Assembly: GCA_002478225.1 (NCBI GenBank) | Contig: DLMV01000048.1 | Coordinates: 1 to 13,412, forward strand | Length of the DNA stretch: 13,412 bases | DNA from: Deltaproteobacteria bacterium UBA7527 | GTDB taxonomy: Bacteria > Desulfobacterota > Syntrophorhabdia > Syntrophorhabdales > Syntrophorhabdaceae | Reading direction: 5' to 3' | Part shown: one piece after another, positions 1 to 6,492 of the stretch | How the letters are laid out: each line of letters starts with the position of its first letter | Numbering within the stretch: position 1 is the first letter of the stretch | Program-made: the position numbers and the translations under genes | The notes under the pieces: generated by a model | Database searches by the model: none | What the model saw: the letters and a program-made list of their open reading frames with translations, nothing else | What the model was told of the DNA's origin: nothing

Positions 1-23
1 GTTCTCATTTCGTGTTTGCGGGG
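1..23. repeat. Left terminal inverted repeat (23 bp)
   Basis: The first 23 bases are the exact reverse complement of the last 23 bases of the window (13390-13412); identity stops at base 24. A flush perfect match of this length is not chance. It lies just downstream of the minus-strand gene that ends at 48. It may be the edge of a multicopy repeat at which the assembly stopped, or a true terminal repeat; no transposase is present to favour the latter. Confidence 0.85.
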
Positions 24-47
24 GATGTCCCGACCCCATGCTCATCC

Positions 48-1040
48 TTATGAAAGATACGGGTTAAATTCCATCTTTTCAAATATCGGGCCGATCACGG
101 TATCCATTGCCAGCCGCTGATGCGCCTTCGCGGCCTCCTGGAACCGGTACCAGCGGCTCTCTGTATAACTCCCTTTCCACGCCCACTCTGCTTCGCTCCT
201 GGGAACAGTATCCTCACCGCCGGTGTACGGAATATCTTTATTGACAAGATCAACGGCCTCTTTGAACCAGCTTTTTTTATCGTATTCAATAAGATCGCTG
301 CCAATGAGTTCCTTATAGCGATCGATACGGTCGTTCTTATCGTCATTATGCTTGCCGATCGCCCATTCTATTTGCGCCATCACGTCCCGACTGTCCGGTG
401 AAGCATTCAGGCAGCCCGCATACTCCTGATAGATACATTCCGCAGCTTTGATAAAACGTTTTGTATTGTCGATCTTCGAATGACCCGGAACGAGACGCTG
501 ATCTTCCCACACCAAAGAGATCCTGTCCGGTCTGTATCCTGCATCGGCATGCCCGATATCGGGCGCGATGCTTTCGAACAGCCCCTTCATCCCGTTAAAG
601 CTTTCTTTAAAACCGACAAAGTTCTGATGCGCAAAGGTGTCGGCATGCATGTGCGTGGCTATGCCGATCCGGTACAGATCATGGGAATCAAAGGCGGCTT
701 GAAGGAGCTGTCTGCTGTTGCCGCTGTCGGGTATGGTGTTCATCAGGTGGAGCTTGCCGTCGCGGCGCCGGGCAGGGTCGCCCGCTATTTCGCTTAAGGT
801 TCCCGGCATGAAATGAAAGGCCGGATAGATCCTCATCAATTCCTTCTGCGGCTTGAGGATATTTGTTGTCTGGCTGATATAGTTTGAATACTCATCGGCA
901 CCGCCCTTATTGATCGTATATATCGTGGTGTTGTCGTCAATGTACTGCGAGGCATAGGCGATGATGAACGCGTCCTTTGGCCCAAACCCCGCCCTGAGGG
1001 CAATAATGTACGTAATGTAATAATGGAACTCCATGTCCAT
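48..1040 (-). CDS. DUF6765-like protein, possible metal-dependent hydrolase fold
   Basis: A 330-residue protein that I recognise as resembling the DUF6765 family; no function is established for it to my knowledge. The N-terminus MDMEFHYY is followed by a Gln-Tyr-Ile-Asp-Asp segment (residues 32-36), Phe-His-Phe (75-77), His120-Asp121 and a dense cluster THMHADTFAHQ (His130, His132, Asp134, His138). The spacing His-x3-Asp-x3-His recalls the zinc-binding helix of P1 nuclease/phospholipase C proteins, so a mostly helical metal-binding hydrolase is my inference. There is no signal peptide or membrane segment. The frame stays open to a GTG at 1055, but the ATG at 1040 is preferred: it begins the conserved-looking MDMEFHYY stretch and has AGGTGG about 11 nt upstream, while the GTG has no ribosome site. 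The ATG at 1034 is also possible. The gene stands alone and points out of the window. Confidence 0.8.
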   Translation of the reverse strand: MDMEFHYYITYIIALRAGFGPKDAFIIAYASQYIDDNTTIYTINKGGADEYSNYISQTTNILKPQKELMRIYPAFHFMPGTLSEIAGDPARRRDGKLHLMNTIPDSGNSRQLLQAAFDSHDLYRIGIATHMHADTFAHQNFVGFKESFNGMKGLFESIAPDIGHADAGYRPDRISLVWEDQRLVPGHSKIDNTKRFIKAAECIYQEYAGCLNASPDSRDVMAQIEWAIGKHNDDKNDRIDRYKELIGSDLIEYDKKSWFKEAVDLVNKDIPYTGGEDTVPRSEAEWAWKGSYTESRWYRFQEAAKAHQRLAMDTVIGPIFEKMEFNPYLS

Positions 1041-1475
1041 GATCCATCCCACCACCTGCCGGAAGCTTAAAGCGCCATGCCGCCCCCGGCAAAATCAAGG
1101 ATATAGATTAAAGTTTATCTGATCCGCACCCACTTTGGGTGTCTGTCAGTTCCCCGACCGCCAGAAACAAAGGGCAGCCTTCAAGGATTCTAACCAATTG
1201 AAATCAAATATACAAACGAATTGTTTCATGCCTCATATTGTCCTGTACCTGACGCTTCTCCAAACTGAGAGGGAGGGGTTTCCCGGAGCAGGGCATCACG
1301 GAGTGACCGGGTGTTGCCGTACTTGGATGAAGAGAAGCGTCCCGGAGGGGAAACGGGGATGTCCGAAGACCCCGTGTATTTTGCGGGGGCAAGTTTGCCC
1401 GTTTCAGCGGAGCGAATCCTCATAGGTATGGTCGGGAATGGAGTAAAGGCCTGCGAGGGAAGACCCCCCTTGTCC
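1041..1475. other. Intergenic region without a convincing gene
   Basis: About 430 bases between two minus-strand genes. Short open frames occur on both strands (for example 1135-1425 plus, 1226-1423 minus), but none has a ribosome site, a recognisable product or codon use like the neighbours. A small hairpin, CACCC-ACTTT-GGGTG, lies at 1127-1141. A second, GGGCA-AGTT-TGCCC, lies near 1387-1400. Two 10-mers from the left end of the window recur here: GGGGATGTCC (21-30 and 1355-1364) and TTTGCGGGGG (15-24 and 1380-1389). The region may therefore hold decayed copies of an intergenic repeat. No clear terminator with a T-run was found for the nitroreductase. Confidence 0.5.
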
Positions 1476-2051
1476 TTATTCTTTGATGTATTCCGTGCCG
1501 AAGGTGTTGAGGTAGGTGATCTCTTTTAAGGGTTTGCGGGGGGTGAACCTGGGCGCCTCGCCGGGCGTATCGTCGAAATATCCGAGGGGAGTCATCGCGG
1601 TGATCGAGAACCCTTCCGGTATCTTCAGGATCTCCTCCACCTTCTTTGCGTCGAAGAGCCCCACGTGGACGGTGCCGAGTCCGAAGTTCCACGCAGCGAG
1701 CACGATGTGCTCCATGGCGATCCCTGCGTCGAACATGAACCAGTCGCCCTTGTCAGTGGTGACCTGCCCTTTGTAGAAGCCGGAGATCCCCCTTTTCGCA
1801 GCGACACAGATGAGGACCGGGGCATCGATGATCGCCTGGCGTGCGGGGTTTGCGCCGGGAAAGATCTCAGCAGCGAACCTCTCTTTTATCGCCTGGTCTT
1901 TGACGACGATGAACCGCCACACCTGCGTGTTCGCCCATGACGGCGAGCGCCGCGCCGCTTCGAGGATCTCGAGGATGATCTCTTCAGGGACAGCGTCCTT
2001 CCTGTATTTCCTGATGCTCCTTCGCTCGTGGATGGCCTTCAGCAGGTCCAT
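1476..2051 (-). CDS. Nitroreductase family protein (FMN-dependent oxidoreductase)
   Basis: A 191-residue cytoplasmic flavoprotein of the nitroreductase family, which uses FMN and NAD(P)H to reduce nitro compounds, quinones or similar acceptors; the real substrate cannot be told from sequence. The N-terminal FMN-phosphate motif ERRSIRKY (residues 9-16), the SPSWANTQVW segment (37-45, the usual Pro-Ser-x-x-Asn-x-Gln-x-Trp pattern), the helix around DAGIAMEHIVLAA (108-120), GLGTVHVG (124-131) and the C-terminal PRKPLKEI (171-178) are all present and in order. Length fits the short single-domain subgroup. It lies 40 nt after pfkA on the same strand, so read-through is likely. A TTGACA box in that gap and a GATAAT only 5 nt before the ATG suggest its own, leaderless, transcript. 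The AAGG before the ATG is too close to act as a normal ribosome site. Confidence 0.92.
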   Translation of the reverse strand: MDLLKAIHERRSIRKYRKDAVPEEIILEILEAARRSPSWANTQVWRFIVVKDQAIKERFAAEIFPGANPARQAIIDAPVLICVAAKRGISGFYKGQVTTDKGDWFMFDAGIAMEHIVLAAWNFGLGTVHVGLFDAKKVEEILKIPEGFSITAMTPLGYFDDTPGEAPRFTPRKPLKEITYLNTFGTEYIKE

Positions 2052-2056
2052 GCCTT

Positions 2057-2086
2057 ATTATCTAACGTGGGCTGTGCGTATGTCAA
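2057..2086 (-). promoter_or_regulatory. Promoter of the nitroreductase gene, probably leaderless
   Basis: On the minus strand a perfect -35 box TTGACA (2081-2086) is followed after 18 nt by GATAAT (2057-2062, five of six consensus bases). Only 5 nt separate the -10 box from the ATG at 2051, so transcription would begin at or next to the start codon. The promoter sits in the 40-nt gap after pfkA. Confidence 0.55.
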
Positions 2087-2091
2087 GATTT

Positions 2092-3186
2092 TCAATCGCC
2101 AAGACAGATGCCCATCTCCCGCGCGGTCTGGACCGAATCGGAATCGAGGGAGACCTTCCGTATCTTGCCGATCACATCCGCAAGGGGCACGCCCTTCATC
2201 TCAGGCGGAACAAGGGCAACCATGATGCCGGACTGTCCGGCCTCGACCATGCGCACCGCCGCTGCGCCGAAGCGGAGCGAAACGAGCCTGTCGAACGTCG
2301 TAGGGGACCCACCCCTCTGGAGGTGGCCGAGGACGATCGAGCGGGTGTCCTTGCCTGTCTTCTTTGCTATGGCCCTCGCCACGTATTCGCCCACCCCGCC
2401 GAGGACAACGTCCTGTCTCCCGATCTCGCCGGCGCCCTTTGAGAGCTCTGACCCTCCTATCGGCGCCGCCCCCTCGCCCGCAACAACGATGGCGTAATGG
2501 CGGCCATGGAGCTCGTTGTCCATGATGTGCCTGGACACCTTGTCGATATCGAAAGGTATCTCGGGAAGGAGTATCGCGTCCGCCCCGCCTGAGAGCCCGC
2601 TGTTGAGCGCGATCCATCCCGCGTGACGGCCCATGACCTCAACGACCATGACGCGGTCATGAGAGCGCGCGGTCGAGTGGAGGCGGTCGATCGCCTCTGT
2701 CGCGATGCTCACCGCCGTGTCGAACCCAAAGGTGATCACCGTCCCTCCGAGATCGTTATCAATCGTCTTCGGGACGCCTATGACCGGGACGCCTTTCTTG
2801 TAAAAGTCATGGGCTATCTTAAGGCTACCGTCCCCGCCCACAGCAATGAGGCAGTCGAAGCCGAGCCGCTGGAAATTTTCTACTACCTTGTCCGAGACGT
2901 CCCGGATCTCTATCTCGCCTGTCGCACCCGGGACGGGCATCTCAAATGGGTTGCCCTTGTTGGTCGTCCCAAGGATAGTGCCGCCCATGTTCGATATGCC
3001 GCGGACCGTCTCAGGGGTCAATCGCATGATCTCGTTGATGTTCAAAAGTCCCGCGTAGCCGTTCTTTATGCCATAGACCTCCCAGTTCCGCTTCGATGCA
3101 GACATAACAACGGCCTCGATGACCGCGTTCAGGCCGGGCGCATCGCCCCCGCCTGTATTGATGGCAATCTTCTTTCCGAACGTCAT
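2092..3186 (-). CDS. pfkA: 6-phosphofructokinase (PfkA family)
   Basis: A 364-residue cytoplasmic enzyme that phosphorylates fructose 6-phosphate to fructose 1,6-bisphosphate in glycolysis. Visible motifs: GGGDAPGLN (12-20), GGDGS (117-121), PKTIDND (139-145, catalytic base Asp143), MGRHAGW (185-191), AGEG (236-239, Glu238) and HLQRGG (288-293), matching the E. coli PfkA active site in order. Gly120 (E. coli Gly104) points to ATP, because pyrophosphate enzymes have Asp there. Lys140 (E. coli Gly124) is the residue typical of pyrophosphate enzymes. The mixed pair is known from the group III type PFKs. The stretch LGTTNKGNPF (72-81) replaces the E. coli region with Arg72, so control by ADP/PEP is probably different. 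The start is well supported by GGAGGGG a few bases before the ATG. It is the first gene ahead of the nitroreductase, and divergent from the peptide transporter genes. Confidence 0.95.
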   Translation of the reverse strand: MTFGKKIAINTGGGDAPGLNAVIEAVVMSASKRNWEVYGIKNGYAGLLNINEIMRLTPETVRGISNMGGTILGTTNKGNPFEMPVPGATGEIEIRDVSDKVVENFQRLGFDCLIAVGGDGSLKIAHDFYKKGVPVIGVPKTIDNDLGGTVITFGFDTAVSIATEAIDRLHSTARSHDRVMVVEVMGRHAGWIALNSGLSGGADAILLPEIPFDIDKVSRHIMDNELHGRHYAIVVAGEGAAPIGGSELSKGAGEIGRQDVVLGGVGEYVARAIAKKTGKDTRSIVLGHLQRGGSPTTFDRLVSLRFGAAAVRMVEAGQSGIMVALVPPEMKGVPLADVIGKIRKVSLDSDSVQTAREMGICLGD

Positions 3187-3223
3187 AACCCCTCCACCGT
3201 GAAAGATCGTAAACCTTATATCT

Positions 3224-3253
3224 TTAGTATTGACGAATACGCTGCAAAGTCAA
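3224..3253 (-). promoter_or_regulatory. Candidate pfkA promoter
   Basis: On the minus strand TTGACT (3248-3253) is followed after 18 nt by TACTAA (3224-3229). The -35 box is good and the -10 box is weak. It would give a leader of roughly 30 nt containing the GGAGGGG ribosome site of pfkA. Confidence 0.4.
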
Positions 3254-3288
3254 GCGGTTTTTATTAATCACCTTGGCCCCGATCTCAA

Positions 3289-3297
3289 TGGTATAAT
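3289..3297 (+). promoter_or_regulatory. Extended -10 promoter, distal to the peptide-binding gene
   Basis: TGGTATAAT is a perfect extended -10 element (TG-n-TATAAT) on the plus strand. No convincing -35 box lies 17 nt upstream, which extended -10 promoters can tolerate. The start of transcription would be near 3304, leaving about 280 nt of leader before the ATG at 3582. A CGGGA/TCCCG hairpin (3300-3316) would lie at the very 5' end of the RNA. Confidence 0.45.
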
Positions 3298-3581
3298 GCC
3301 GGGATGACGTTTCCCGAGTCGCGCCTTCGAGCACCATTGGGGCCACCCGCTATCGCAGGTGCCCGGCAATGAAGTCGCTCCGCAGGACAATCTGCACTGT
3401 CTGAGCACGCAGTGCGAGTTTGCAGATTGAGCGCATTATGAATCGATAGTGGGTAAAGGAGCGCAGCGAAGCAGGGAGGGGAATGGCATTCCGGCATTTC
3501 CTAACTTCGAAAGCTGAGAGTATAAGCTTTTCGAGCGCTTCCTTTACTTTGACGGATACCTTTGTTAGAATAACCACGTCA
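3298..3581 (+). other. Structured leader or repeat-derived region before the peptide transporter genes
   Basis: About 280 bases with no gene I accept. Potential hairpins in order: 3300-3316 (CGGGA/TCCCG); 3388-3429, where CAATCT/AGATTG (3388-3393 and 3424-3429) encloses GCACTG/CAGTGC (3394-3399 and 3410-3415); a perfect 13-nt palindrome GGAATGGCATTCC (3480-3492); and CGAAAGCT pairing with AGCTTTTCG with one bulge (3508-3533). None ends in a T-run. The palindrome at 3480 contains an in-frame ATG (3483) preceded by GGAGGGG. Initiation there would add 33 residues before the lipoprotein signal of the next gene, which is unlikely to be functional. The block may be a regulatory leader or a dispersed intergenic repeat. 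Confidence 0.4.
3543..3571 (+). promoter_or_regulatory. Proximal promoter of the peptide-binding gene, probably leaderless
   Basis: TTTACT (3543-3548), a 17-nt spacer, then TAGAAT (3566-3571) preceded by TG-n, which makes TGTTAGAAT an extended -10 element. The ATG at 3582 follows after 10 nt, with no Shine-Dalgarno sequence between, so the expected transcript starts about 4 nt before the start codon. Confidence 0.5.
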
Positions 3582-5216
3582 ATGCTACCCAGACACAGCC
3601 TTCTCTATATATTGCTTGCCCTTCTCTTCCTTGGCTGTTCGCAGCAGAAAGGGACAACGTCATACGATGACCCTGGGAAGCCGGCATACGGGGATACGAT
3701 CGTTATGGCATCGATCGGAGAGGCATCGAACCTTATCCCGCTCCTCTCCACAGATTCAGCATCACATGAGATAGCTGGCCGCGTCTATAACGGCCTCGTC
3801 AAATATGACAAAGACCTCAACATCGTCGGTGATCTTGCTGAATCCTGGGAGATAGCAAAGGATAACCTCTCCATAACGTTTCGTTTGAAGAAGGACGTGA
3901 AGTGGCACGACGGGAAGCCCTTTACTGCGCATGACGTCATGTATACCTATAAGGTCACCATCGACCCCAAAACGCCGACGGCATACGCGGCCGATTTTCA
4001 GCTTGTAAAGAAGGCAGAGGTGTGCGATGACCATACCTTCAGGGTGACCTACGACAAACCATTCGCACCGGCGTTGATAAGCTGGGCAACGGCGATCATG
4101 CCGAGACACCTTCTGGAAGGGAAGGACATTACCACATCACCCCTCATCAGGAAACCTGTCGGCACGGGTCCTTTTGTCTTCAAAGAATGGATACCCGGCG
4201 ACAGGGTTGTCCTGGCGGCGAACACAGACTATTTCGAAGGGAGGCCTTACATCGACCGATACATAATGCGCATCATCCCTGACAGCGCCACCATGTTCCT
4301 TGAGCTTAAGCGTTACGGCGTCGATATGATGGGGCTCACTCCGCTGCAATTCCTGAAGCAGACAGAGTATCCGCGCTTCAAGCAGGAGTACAATAAATTT
4401 AAATACCTCGGCTTCAGCTATACCTATCTTGGATTTAACCTGAAGCACGGGCCCTTCAAGGATAAGCGTGTACGGCAGGCGATATCCTACGCTATCGACA
4501 GAAAAGAGATCATTGACGGCATACTCCTCGGACTGGGGGAAGAGGCCACTGGCCCTTTTACGCCGAACATGTGGGCCTATAACGGCAATGTGAGAAGGTA
4601 CGGCTACAGCATGGAAAAGGCGCTGGCGCTTTTAAAGGATGCAGGGTACGAAAAGGGATCCGACGGCATACTGAAAAAGAACGGCAGCCCCTTTGAGTTC
4701 ACGCTCCTTGTCAACCAGGGGAACACTGTCAGGATACAGTGCGCGGAACTGATCCAGAGGAGGCTCGCCGAGGTCGGCATCACGGCAAAGATAAGGGTCC
4801 TGGAATGGGCGAGCCTGATCAATGAATTTATCGACAAGCGGAACTTTGAAGCCATCATACTCGGATGGTCGATCAATCCTGAGCCCGATCCCTATGACAT
4901 CTGGCATTCTTCAAAACAGGGGGTAAAGGAGCTCAACTTCATATCGTTCGAGAACAAAGAGGTCGACGAGCTCATTGAAAAGGCCCGGCACACCTTTGAC
5001 AGGGAAAAACGGAAGCGGTACTACGGAAGGTTCCAGGAGATAATCGCCGAGGAAGCGCCCTATGTCTTTCTCTTTTATCCTTACGCAACGGTCGCGATCC
5101 ACAAGAGGTTTAAGGGCATCGAGCCTGCCGCAGCCGGCCTCAACCATAATTTCATCAAATGGTACGTGCCGGAAGATCAAAGGAGGTACAAGGCAAATGC
5201 TGCGCTATCTCCTTAA
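3582..5216 (+). CDS. Peptide/nickel-type ABC transporter substrate-binding lipoprotein (OppA/DppA family)
   Basis: A 544-residue extracytoplasmic binding protein of solute-binding family 5, which captures oligopeptides, dipeptides, nickel chelates or similar ligands for an ABC importer. It starts with a lipoprotein signal: MLPRH, a hydrophobic run, and FLGC with the lipidated Cys19. Family features follow: VYNGLVKYDKDLNIVGDLAE, ITFRLKKDVKWHDGKPFTA-D-V, the GTGPFVFKEW block and the YFEGRPYIDRY stretch, then a C-terminal lobe with the LVNQGN and RRLAEVGI segments. The frame is open upstream to 3483 with a GGAGGGG ribosome site. I chose 3582 because only this start places the signal peptide at the N-terminus. 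The stop overlaps the permease start by 20 nt, so the two are translationally coupled. Ligand specificity cannot be read from the sequence. Confidence 0.92.
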   Translation: MLPRHSLLYILLALLFLGCSQQKGTTSYDDPGKPAYGDTIVMASIGEASNLIPLLSTDSASHEIAGRVYNGLVKYDKDLNIVGDLAESWEIAKDNLSITFRLKKDVKWHDGKPFTAHDVMYTYKVTIDPKTPTAYAADFQLVKKAEVCDDHTFRVTYDKPFAPALISWATAIMPRHLLEGKDITTSPLIRKPVGTGPFVFKEWIPGDRVVLAANTDYFEGRPYIDRYIMRIIPDSATMFLELKRYGVDMMGLTPLQFLKQTEYPRFKQEYNKFKYLGFSYTYLGFNLKHGPFKDKRVRQAISYAIDRKEIIDGILLGLGEEATGPFTPNMWAYNGNVRRYGYSMEKALALLKDAGYEKGSDGILKKNGSPFEFTLLVNQGNTVRIQCAELIQRRLAEVGITAKIRVLEWASLINEFIDKRNFEAIILGWSINPEPDPYDIWHSSKQGVKELNFISFENKEVDELIEKARHTFDREKRKRYYGRFQEIIAEEAPYVFLFYPYATVAIHKRFKGIEPAAAGLNHNFIKWYVPEDQRRYKANAALSP

Positions 5217-6171
5217 GCGGCTTTTCTTCATGATCCCCATGCTCTTCGGGATAACGCTGATCTCCTTCGTCGTTATCCATCTTGTGCCCGGCGAGCCCGG
5301 GGCCCTCGATGCCGACATGAACCCCAAGGTGACCAAGCAGGTGCGCGAGAGGATACGCTCCTTCTACGGCCTTGATAAGCCCCTCCACGTGCAGTACTGG
5401 ATGTGGCTTAAGAGGATCGTAAAGCTCGATTTCGGAGTATCCTTCGCGCCGGACAGGAGGCCAGTCATTGACAAGATAAAAGAGAGGCTTCCTGTTACGA
5501 TACTCATCAATCTCCTCTCCATGGCGCTCATCTTCCTTGTGGGGATCCCCATAGGGATCTACTGCGCCCGCTACAAGGACAGCATCCTCGATAAGGCGCT
5601 CACCTCCTTTGTCTTTGCCGGTTATGCAGCCCCTACGTTCTGGATCGCGCTCCTCTTGATGATGTTCTTCGGCGTATACCTCGAACTGCTCCCCATATCA
5701 GGCATCAAGTCATTCAATTTCAGCGAGCTTTCCTTCTTTGACAAGACCGCCGATGTGGCGAAGCATCTCATCCTGCCGGTCTGCATCTCCGGCTTCGGCG
5801 GACTTGCCGGAATATCCCGCTACATGAAGAACAGCCTTCTCGAGGTGCTCCGCCAGGAGTACATCACGACTGCGTACGCAAAGGGGCTGCCGGAAAGCAT
5901 GGTCCTCAGGAAGCACGCCCTGCGGAACGCCCTCCTGCCGGTGATCACGATACTCGGGCTGTCGATCCCAGGACTCATCGGCGGAAGCGTCATCTTTGAG
6001 AGCATCTTTTCGATCCCCGGCATGGGGCAGCTTTTCTACATGAGCGTCATGGCGAGGGACTACCCGACGATCATGGGGATCCTTGTTATCGGCGCCTTCC
6101 TGACGCTCCTCGGCAACCTCATCGCCGACATATGCTACGCACTCGCCGACCCGCGGATAAGGATAGGATAA
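5197..6171 (+). CDS. ABC transporter permease, DppB/OppB type
   Basis: A 324-residue inner-membrane permease, one half of the channel of a peptide/nickel-type ABC importer. It starts with MLRYLLKRLFFMIP and a first membrane helix (about 9-31). A periplasmic domain carries FYGLDKPLHVQYW (57-68) and LDFGVSF (77-83), typical of the DppB branch. Further helices follow, and a cytoplasmic EAA loop, EYITTAYAKGL (221-231) with RKHALRNALLP (238-248), would contact the ATPase. SIPGMGQLF (272-280) is also typical. The ATG at 5197 lies inside the binding-protein gene and has AGGAGG at 5181-5186, 10 nt upstream. A complete system needs a DppC permease and DppD/DppF ATPases. None follows: the next 320 bases are noncoding and the next gene is unrelated, so partners must be encoded elsewhere or were lost. 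Confidence 0.93.
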   Translation: MLRYLLKRLFFMIPMLFGITLISFVVIHLVPGEPGALDADMNPKVTKQVRERIRSFYGLDKPLHVQYWMWLKRIVKLDFGVSFAPDRRPVIDKIKERLPVTILINLLSMALIFLVGIPIGIYCARYKDSILDKALTSFVFAGYAAPTFWIALLLMMFFGVYLELLPISGIKSFNFSELSFFDKTADVAKHLILPVCISGFGGLAGISRYMKNSLLEVLRQEYITTAYAKGLPESMVLRKHALRNALLPVITILGLSIPGLIGGSVIFESIFSIPGMGQLFYMSVMARDYPTIMGILVIGAFLTLLGNLIADICYALADPRIRIG

Positions 6172-6276
6172 ATCCGGTGATGCGTAAACGCGTATAAGCG
6201 TAAATGCGGATCGAGAAACGAAACCCTTTTCTCTCACAGAGTACTCAGAGAACACAGAGAAAGAAGGTTTTGCCTA

Positions 6277-6312
6277 TTCCTATGAATTCAGAGACGAAGG
6301 AATTCATAGGAA
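6277..6312. repeat. Perfect 13-bp stem hairpin (inner arm 1)
   Basis: TTCCTATGAATTC (6277-6289) and GAATTCATAGGAA (6300-6312) are exact reverse complements around a 10-nt loop (6290-6299). Each arm contains an EcoRI-like GAATTC. It is the left of two hairpins in the centre of the nested palindrome. Confidence 0.8.
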
Positions 6313-6319
6313 GTTCCTG

Positions 6320-6352
6320 GACTGATTGTGTCGATCTCTCTCACAATCAGTC
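6320..6352. repeat. Perfect 11-bp stem hairpin (inner arm 2)
   Basis: GACTGATTGTG (6320-6330) and CACAATCAGTC (6342-6352) are exact reverse complements around an 11-nt loop. It lies 7 nt to the right of the first inner hairpin and is unrelated to it in sequence. Confidence 0.8.
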
Positions 6353-6449
6353 GGAAAGAATACTCTGATCTCTCTGAGAACTCCGAGTGCTTTTCACATC
6401 AACACATATACGCATCCACGCTTATACGCGTTCACTTGTGGCCTGGGGC

Positions 6450-6478
6450 TTGCGGCAGGAATACCATCGTGTTACAAT
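6450..6478 (+). promoter_or_regulatory. Promoter of the YihY-family gene, probably near-leaderless
   Basis: TTGCGG (6450-6455), a 17-nt spacer, and TACAAT (6473-6478) preceded by TG-n (TGTTACAAT, an extended -10 element). The ATG is 14 nt further on, and no Shine-Dalgarno sequence is visible, so the predicted 5' leader is about 8 nt. The promoter begins 17 nt after the nested palindrome. Confidence 0.5.
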
Positions 6479-6492
6479 AGTACGAAATTGCT

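Larger units (their letters stand above)
6187..6432. repeat. Nested palindromic element with two inner hairpins
   Basis: A 246-bp noncoding element built of layered inverted repeats. Outer: AACGCGTATAAGCGT (6187-6201) is the exact reverse complement of 6418-6432; after two mismatches 5 more bp pair (6204-6208 with 6411-6415). Middle: 6237-6259 pairs with 6363-6385, 18 of 23 positions. Inside are two perfect hairpins, 6277-6312 and 6320-6352. The outer and middle repeats share nearly the same centre (about 6310), so one strand could fold into a long stem topped by two side hairpins. It fills the gap between the permease and the YihY gene. The direct copies of GCGTAAA at 6182-6188 and 6198-6204 lie at its left edge. 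No T-run follows, so it is not a simple terminator. Confidence 0.75.

Noticed and set aside
1135..1425. 96-codon plus-strand open frame in the gap before the nitroreductase
   Set aside because: No start signal, Cys/Arg-rich composition unlike the neighbours, and overlapping open frames on the other strand of equal quality.
3285..3577. Two short minus-strand open frames (70 and 75 codons) in the divergent control region
   Set aside because: No ribosome site or recognisable domain; they run through hairpin-forming sequence and look like frames in a noncoding repeat or leader.
3483..3581. Upstream in-frame ATG with GGAGGGG as start of the peptide-binding protein
   Set aside because: It would bury the lipoprotein signal behind 33 residues; kept only as a note because the ribosome site is strong.
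6277..6352. Hairpins as intrinsic terminators of the transporter operon
   Set aside because: Neither stem is followed by a T-run and the stems are not GC-rich at the base.
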